From Hyphomicrobiales bacterium (GTDB lineage: Bacteria > Pseudomonadota > Alphaproteobacteria > Rhizobiales > Xanthobacteraceae), in NCBI GenBank assembly GCA_021323775.1, contig JAJPKK010000066.1, positions 1-36,219 on the forward strand: 36,219 nucleotides of DNA, given 5' to 3'. Numbering within the stretch: position 1 is the first letter of the stretch; each line of letters opens with the position of its first letter. This document shows positions 32,368 to 36,219 of the stretch, piece by piece. The position numbers were made by a program, and so were the translations under genes. The notes below the pieces were generated by a model, which saw only the letters and a program-made list of their open reading frames with translations, did not search any database and was not told the DNA's origin.

Positions 32368-32886
32368 ATGGCTGATCCGCAGATGCAGCAAGGTTCGCCG
32401 TTCTGGCGCTTCTCGCTTCGCTTCTACCGCCGCCCTGGCGCGGCGGATGCCTGTATCGCACTTCAGGACGGCTGCGGCGTCGACGTCAACATTCTGTTGT
32501 TCCTGCTCTGGCTTGCGACCGCGCGTCGACGCGTGCCCGTAGCAGCGGCGCAAGAGATATGTGCGAAAGCGGCGGGCTGGCGGGAGGATGTTGTGACGCC
32601 GCTGCGGACGCTGCGACGCCGGCTGAAGGACGGATCGACGCTGGTTGAGCGCGGCGCGGCGGAATTGTTTCGCACCAGGATCAAGGCGGCGGAGCTTGAA
32701 TCCGAGCGGTTGCAGCAGGAAGCGATGTTTGTCCTCGCGGAAGGGCTGGCTACGGAGAATGCCGCCACGACCGAGGCCGCCGCACGCGCCAATATAGCGG
32801 CCTACGAGCAGGTATTGGCGCGAACATTCGCGCCGCAGCCGGTAGATGTGCTCCTCAGCGCGCTTTTGGCCGATGAAACTTCGTAG
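32368..32886 (+). CDS. TIGR02444 (DUF2390) family protein
   Basis: Cytosolic protein of 172 residues with the family opening FWRFSLRFYRRPGAADACIA, LQDGCGVDVNILLFLLWLAT, then a charged helical remainder (RTRIKAAELESERLQQEAM). Function unknown. It follows the CoxL-like gene by 12 bases and is probably co-transcribed. Its TAG stop (32884-32886) is the first part of the inverted repeat GTAGGATGGGTT. Confidence 0.85.
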   Translation: MADPQMQQGSPFWRFSLRFYRRPGAADACIALQDGCGVDVNILLFLLWLATARRRVPVAAAQEICAKAAGWREDVVTPLRTLRRRLKDGSTLVERGAAELFRTRIKAAELESERLQQEAMFVLAEGLATENAATTEAAARANIAAYEQVLARTFAPQPVDVLLSALLADETS

Positions 32887-32968
32887 GATGGGTTGAGCGC
32901 AGCGAAACTCACCATCGGCCCCGCCGCTGGAAGGCTGATGGGTTTCGCTATCGCTCAACCCATCCTAC
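32883..32968. repeat. Inverted repeat, GGGTTGAGCG family
   Basis: The left arm GTAGGATGGGTTGAGCGCAG runs on to CGAAACTCACCATC. The right arm on the minus strand is GTAGGATGGGTTGAGCGATA followed by GCGAAACCCATC. The first 17 bases are identical. The element starts inside the stop codon of the TIGR02444 gene and may act as a 3'-end hairpin for the CoxL-like transcript. Confidence 0.8.
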
Positions 32969-33041
32969 AAATGCGGCTTGATAATCCAAGATAGCAACGC
33001 CTAAGCAGAATATCTCGCGCTTTCGCATCGAGGACCCAGGG

Positions 33042-33635
33042 ATGAAAACCACTCCACCGCGCCGGCTGATCATCGGCATCTCCGGCGCGTCCGGCACTGT
33101 CTACGGCATTCGCATGCTGGAATTGCTGCACGATACCGATATCGAGACCCACCTGGTGATGAGCAGGTCGGCCGAGATGACCCTTGCCTACGAGACCGAC
33201 CTCAAGCCCAAGGAGATCCGCGCCCTCGCCAAGGTTAATCATCCCAATGGCGACATCGGCGCTTCGATTTCATCGGGCTCGTTCCAGACCATGGGCATGG
33301 TAGTGGCGCCGTGCTCGATCAAGACGATGAGCGAGATCGCGACGGGAGTGACGAGTTCACTGTTGTCCCGCGCTGCCGACGTTGTGCTCAAGGAACGACG
33401 CCGCCTCGTGCTCGCGGTGCGTGAAACGCCCCTTCACGGCGGCCACCTGCGCACCATGACGCAACTGGCTGATATCGGCGCCGTCATCGCGCCGATCGTG
33501 CCGGCCTTCTACAACCGGCCAAAGAGCGTTGACGACATTATCAATCACACGGTCGGACGCCTGCTTGATCTGTTCGGCATCGAAACTTCCGTGGTGCGGC
33601 GGTGGCAGGGTGGCGGCGAGGAGATACAGCGCTGA
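33042..33635 (+). CDS. UbiX-like flavin prenyltransferase
   Basis: Flavoprotein of 197 residues with the complete UbiX pattern: RRLIIGISGASGTVYGIRML at the N-terminus (FMN-binding), SGSFQTMGMVVAPCSIKTMS, EIATGVTSSLLSRAADVVLK and ERRRLVLAVRETPLHGGHLR. Members make prenylated FMN for UbiD-type decarboxylases. It may serve ubiquinone synthesis or an aromatic acid decarboxylase; no ubiD-like gene is visible, so the partner is undefined. GAGG lies about 8 bases before the ATG. Confidence 0.92.
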   Translation: MKTTPPRRLIIGISGASGTVYGIRMLELLHDTDIETHLVMSRSAEMTLAYETDLKPKEIRALAKVNHPNGDIGASISSGSFQTMGMVVAPCSIKTMSEIATGVTSSLLSRAADVVLKERRRLVLAVRETPLHGGHLRTMTQLADIGAVIAPIVPAFYNRPKSVDDIINHTVGRLLDLFGIETSVVRRWQGGGEEIQR

Positions 33636-33640
33636 GAGCC

Positions 33641-33833
33641 GGCAGGGTGGGCAACGGGGCCCGTGTGGGGGCTCTCGTTGGCTGTCTTCAGTCGCTCGCG
33701 CCGTGCCCGCTACGGCGTGGCCTTCTCGCGTGGCCGGTAGGCACGGCGAACCGAAGTCGGGCTGCCCGACTTCGGCAGTCAACATGCCGAAATCGGCAAC
33801 AGCCGATTTTGGTTGCGCCTTTGCCCACCCTAC
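33641..33833. repeat. Composite repeat region with three hairpins between ubiX and the fused beta-oxidation gene
   Basis: The outer arms are GGCAGGGTGGGCAACGG on the left and, on the minus strand, GTAGGGTGGGCAAAGGCGCA on the right. Inside lie a perfect palindrome at 33751-33775 (arms CCGAAGTCGGGC and GCCCGACTTCGG around a T) and a hairpin at 33787-33812 (CCGAAATCGGC, loop AACA, GCCGATTTTGG, one G-T pair). The right border supplies the TAG stop (33830-33832) of the convergent gene. It could terminate transcription from both sides. Confidence 0.7.
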
Positions 33834-35908
33834 CCGCGCAGCGACGCAAACCCCTTCCCGGCTGCGGCCAGCTCTTCGAGCAGCGGCGCGGGGCGGTGGC
33901 GCTCGTCGCCGGTCGTCTCGGCGAAAGCCGCAAGCCTGTCGCGAATATATCGAAGCCCCACGCTGTCGGCATAATGCATGGGTCCGCCGCGATAGACCGG
34001 GAAGCCGTAGCCGTAGACCCAGATCACGTCGATATCGCCGGGCCGCTGGGCGATCCCCTCGCGCAGGATGCGGGCGCCCTCATTGATCATCGGGAACAGC
34101 AGGCGCTCCACCATCTCATCCTTGCCAAGAGCGCGGCGCGCAAGGCCGCGCCGCGCCGCGGCATCGACGATCAGCCGCTCGACCTCGGGATCGGGCTGCG
34201 GCGTGCGCGAACCTCTGTCGTACAGGTAAAATCCGCGACCGGTCTTCTGACCGTAACGGCCGCGTTCGCACAACTCATCGGCGATCGGCGCCGTGAGCCC
34301 CTGCGCCTTGCGCATGCGCCAGCCTACGTCGAGGCCGGCAAGGTCCGCCATCGCAAACGGGCCCATCGGGAAGCCGAAATCCGTCAAGGCGGCGTCGACA
34401 TCCTGCGGCAGCGCGCCCTCAAGCAACAGACGCTCGGCCTCGATCGATCGCAGCCGCAGCATCCGGTTGCCGACGAAACCGTGGCATACGCCGACGACCG
34501 CCGGGACCTTGCCGAGCTTGCGGCCGACCGCGATGGCGGTCGCGAGCGTCTCGGGCGACGTGGCGGCGCCGCGCACCACCTCCAGCAGACGCATCACATT
34601 CGCGGGGCTGAAAAAATGCATCCCCAGCACGGCTTGCGGCCGCGCCGTGCTGCGGGCAAGGACGTCAATGTCGAGATAGGACGTGTTGGAGGCGATGACG
34701 GCGCCTCCCTTGACGATGCGGTCGAGCCTGCCGAACACCTCCTGCTTCACGTCCATTTCCTCGAACACCGCCTCGATCACAATGTCGGCGTCCGCAACCG
34801 CCGCAAGGTCCGTTGTGCCCGTGATGCGTCGGATGCGGGCTTCCATCTCGTCCGCCGCGAGGCCGCCGCGCGCCGCCGTATTGCGGTAATTGCGCGCCAC
34901 CGTGTCGAGGCCGCGCGCCAGCGCTTCGTCATCGGATTCCACGACGGTTACCGGGATGCCCGCATTGGCGAAGCACATCGCAATGCCGCCCCCCATGGTG
35001 CCGGCGCCGATCACGGCGGCCTTCCTGATGTCATGGGCTTTGACGCCAGCGAGGTCCGGCACTTTGGCGGCTTCCCGTTCGGCAAAGAAGATATGCCGCT
35101 GGGCCTTGGACTGATCGCCCGCGACCAGCTCGAGAAACAAATCTCGCTCCCGCTTGAGCGCATCAGCGACAGGCAGCGTAATGGCGCCCCGCAGGGCCGC
35201 GATGGCGGCGGCTGGCGCGTTCTGGCCTTTGGCGCGCCTGGTGTAATTCGCGGCAGCCGCATCGAACGCCGCGATGTCGCGCACGCTTACGAGCTTTTCG
35301 TCGCGGTTTCGAACCAGGCCCAGCGGGCGCTTCCCGGCAACGATCCGCCGCGCGAACGCAATGGCGCCGGCGACGAGATCGCCCTCCACGATTTCGTCGA
35401 CGAGGCCGCTATCAAGCGCCTCGCGGGCGGAGATTGGCTCGCCCGTAAGTATCATCGCCATCGCCTTGTCCATGCCGACTAGGCGCGGCAGGCGCTGCGT
35501 TCCGCCTGCGCCTGGAATGATGCCGAGCTTGATTTCCGGCAGGCCAGGGCGCGTGCCCGGCGCAGCGACGCGGAAATGGCAGCCCAGCGCAAGTTCGAGA
35601 CCGCCGCCGAGCGGGGTCCCATGCAGCGCCGCCACAACAGGCTTGGGGCTTGCTTCGATCGCCTCGATGATCGCGATGGCGGTCGGCTGGCGCGGCGGCT
35701 GGCCGAACTCCGTGATGTCGGCGCCGGCCACGAAGGTGCGGCCCGCGCAGGCGATCACCACGGCGGAGATCGCCGGATCGCCAGCCGCCCGCACCACGAG
35801 GTCGAGGAGGGAGACCCGGACCTCGTGTTTCATGGCGTTGACTGGCGGATTGTCGATGGTGATGACGGCAACGTCGCCGTCAGTCCGCATGCTTACAAGT
35901 TCAGGCAC
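33830..35908 (-). CDS. Bifunctional enoyl-CoA hydratase / 3-hydroxyacyl-CoA dehydrogenase
   Basis: Multifunctional beta-oxidation enzyme of 692 residues. Residues 1-190 are an enoyl-CoA hydratase/isomerase domain with the oxyanion-hole segment AGADITEF and both catalytic glutamates, E105 (GGGLELALG) and E125 (LPEIKLGIIPGAGGTQRLPR). Residues ~293-480 form the NAD-binding dehydrogenase domain (AAVIGAGTMGGGIAMCFANA; GMHFFSPANVMRLLEVV with the catalytic His). The two C-terminal dehydrogenase domains follow (YGQKTGRGFYLYD and GYGFPVYRGGPM). The start is a GTG with GGGAG 8 bases upstream. No thiolase gene is adjacent. It could complete the oxidation begun by the acyl-CoA dehydrogenase at 26265-27431, but it is not in that operon. 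Confidence 0.93.
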   Translation of the reverse strand: MPELVSMRTDGDVAVITIDNPPVNAMKHEVRVSLLDLVVRAAGDPAISAVVIACAGRTFVAGADITEFGQPPRQPTAIAIIEAIEASPKPVVAALHGTPLGGGLELALGCHFRVAAPGTRPGLPEIKLGIIPGAGGTQRLPRLVGMDKAMAMILTGEPISAREALDSGLVDEIVEGDLVAGAIAFARRIVAGKRPLGLVRNRDEKLVSVRDIAAFDAAAANYTRRAKGQNAPAAAIAALRGAITLPVADALKRERDLFLELVAGDQSKAQRHIFFAEREAAKVPDLAGVKAHDIRKAAVIGAGTMGGGIAMCFANAGIPVTVVESDDEALARGLDTVARNYRNTAARGGLAADEMEARIRRITGTTDLAAVADADIVIEAVFEEMDVKQEVFGRLDRIVKGGAVIASNTSYLDIDVLARSTARPQAVLGMHFFSPANVMRLLEVVRGAATSPETLATAIAVGRKLGKVPAVVGVCHGFVGNRMLRLRSIEAERLLLEGALPQDVDAALTDFGFPMGPFAMADLAGLDVGWRMRKAQGLTAPIADELCERGRYGQKTGRGFYLYDRGSRTPQPDPEVERLIVDAAARRGLARRALGKDEMVERLLFPMINEGARILREGIAQRPGDIDVIWVYGYGFPVYRGGPMHYADSVGLRYIRDRLAAFAETTGDERHRPAPLLEELAAAGKGFASLRG

Positions 35909-36122
35909 GCCCGACGCTCCCGTGTTTGTCGCTGGCGCCGAACCTACCCCATGTTTCCCCTATTCGCACGATTGGGCGACGGTAAGTGACTGATTTTCCT
36001 TGGGTCGGTCCTGGATTTTCGTCGAAACGTAGGGACAGAGAGTGATCTATTTGTACATTATTTGGAGTTGCCATTTACTGATTCTCATCTGATGTTGACG
36101 GGGACAGGTTTTGGGGGAGGCC
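35909..36122. other. Intergenic region containing the left end of an insertion sequence
   Basis: From about 35990 the base composition drops to clearly AT-richer sequence up to the transposase start, consistent with the terminal region of an insertion element. The exact left inverted repeat cannot be fixed because the other end is outside the window. GGGGGAGG at 36112-36119 is the transposase ribosome-binding site. Confidence 0.4.
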
Positions 36123-36219
36123 ATGTTCCTGCGGGTGGTTCGGGCGGCCGGCGGCAAGGGCGTCAAGCACGAATACGTGCGGGTGGTCGAAGCCTATCGG
36201 GAGCACGGCAAGACGCGGC
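36123..36219 (+). CDS. Transposase N-terminus (IS1634-type), cut by window end
   Basis: The frame begins MFLRVVRAAGGKGVKHEYVR and continues VVEAYREHGKTR to the last base of the window. This opening (MFxRVVR..GGK..EYVRVVE.YRE.GK.RQ) is that of IS1634/IS4-group transposases. A GGGGGAGG site lies just upstream. The remainder of the element, and whether it is intact, cannot be seen. Confidence 0.7.
   Translation, partial: MFLRVVRAAGGKGVKHEYVRVVEAYREHGKTR

Noticed and set aside
22431-33833. Repeats as a CRISPR array.
   Set aside because: They are inverted, widely separated and of several families, with no regular spacers and no cas genes.
33602-35482. Very long open frame on the plus strand opposite the fused beta-oxidation gene.
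   Set aside because: Antisense shadow in GC-rich coding DNA; the minus-strand protein has complete family motifs, the plus-strand one has none.

Overview
The window is about 36.2 kb of GC-rich DNA. Gene content points to an alphaproteobacterium of the Hyphomicrobiales (Bradyrhizobium, Rhodopseudomonas or Xanthobacteraceae-like). It carries Bug-type and orphan ABC solute-binding proteins, a CoxL-type molybdenum hydroxylase, a SoxC-like sulfite dehydrogenase, and many short inverted repeats of the kind scattered through these genomes. This placement is inferred from gene families, not from a marker gene. No rRNA, tRNA, CRISPR or phage module was seen.

Left part (1-9.7 kb): the 3' part of a SoxC-like molybdopterin dehydrogenase overlaps a mono-haem cytochrome c. 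An exported protein of unknown function with a cysteine cluster and a Tat-exported amidohydrolase follow. On the minus strand, an APC permease, tryptophan 2,3-dioxygenase and a kynureninase-like class V PLP enzyme form a compact operon for tryptophan or kynurenine uptake and breakdown. Next comes a secreted amidase-signature enzyme, which has the C-terminal stub of a lost FAD-dependent oxidoreductase directly behind it.

Middle (9.9-19 kb): a stand-alone 5'-3' exonuclease, a DUF488 protein and an AhpD/CMD-family protein precede a TetR-regulated RND efflux locus (TetR, outer-membrane factor, membrane-fusion protein, RND pump). Between the outer-membrane and membrane-fusion genes lies a TTGACA promoter element placed between two related palindromes, most likely TetR operators. 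After the pump, an AT-rich intergenic region holds a perfect TTGACA-16-TATAAT promoter followed by hairpins, a candidate small RNA or long leader.

Right part (19.3-36.2 kb): an amidohydrolase converges on selB. A tight four-gene minus-strand operon encodes a Bug solute-binding protein, an acyl-CoA dehydrogenase, an NDP-forming acyl-CoA synthetase and an MmgE/PrpD protein, which suggests uptake, CoA activation and oxidation of an unidentified organic acid. An orphan ABC solute-binding protein, an orphan CoxL-like hydroxylase, a TIGR02444 protein, a UbiX-like flavin prenyltransferase and a bifunctional enoyl-CoA hydratase/3-hydroxyacyl-CoA dehydrogenase follow. The window ends inside an insertion-sequence transposase.

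No clearly new multi-gene system is visible. The most unusual signal is the relation between palindromic repeats and genes. Two repeat pairs are translated in frame inside the acyl-CoA synthetase, one forms the C-terminal tail of the outer-membrane factor, and repeat ends supply the stop codons of three genes.
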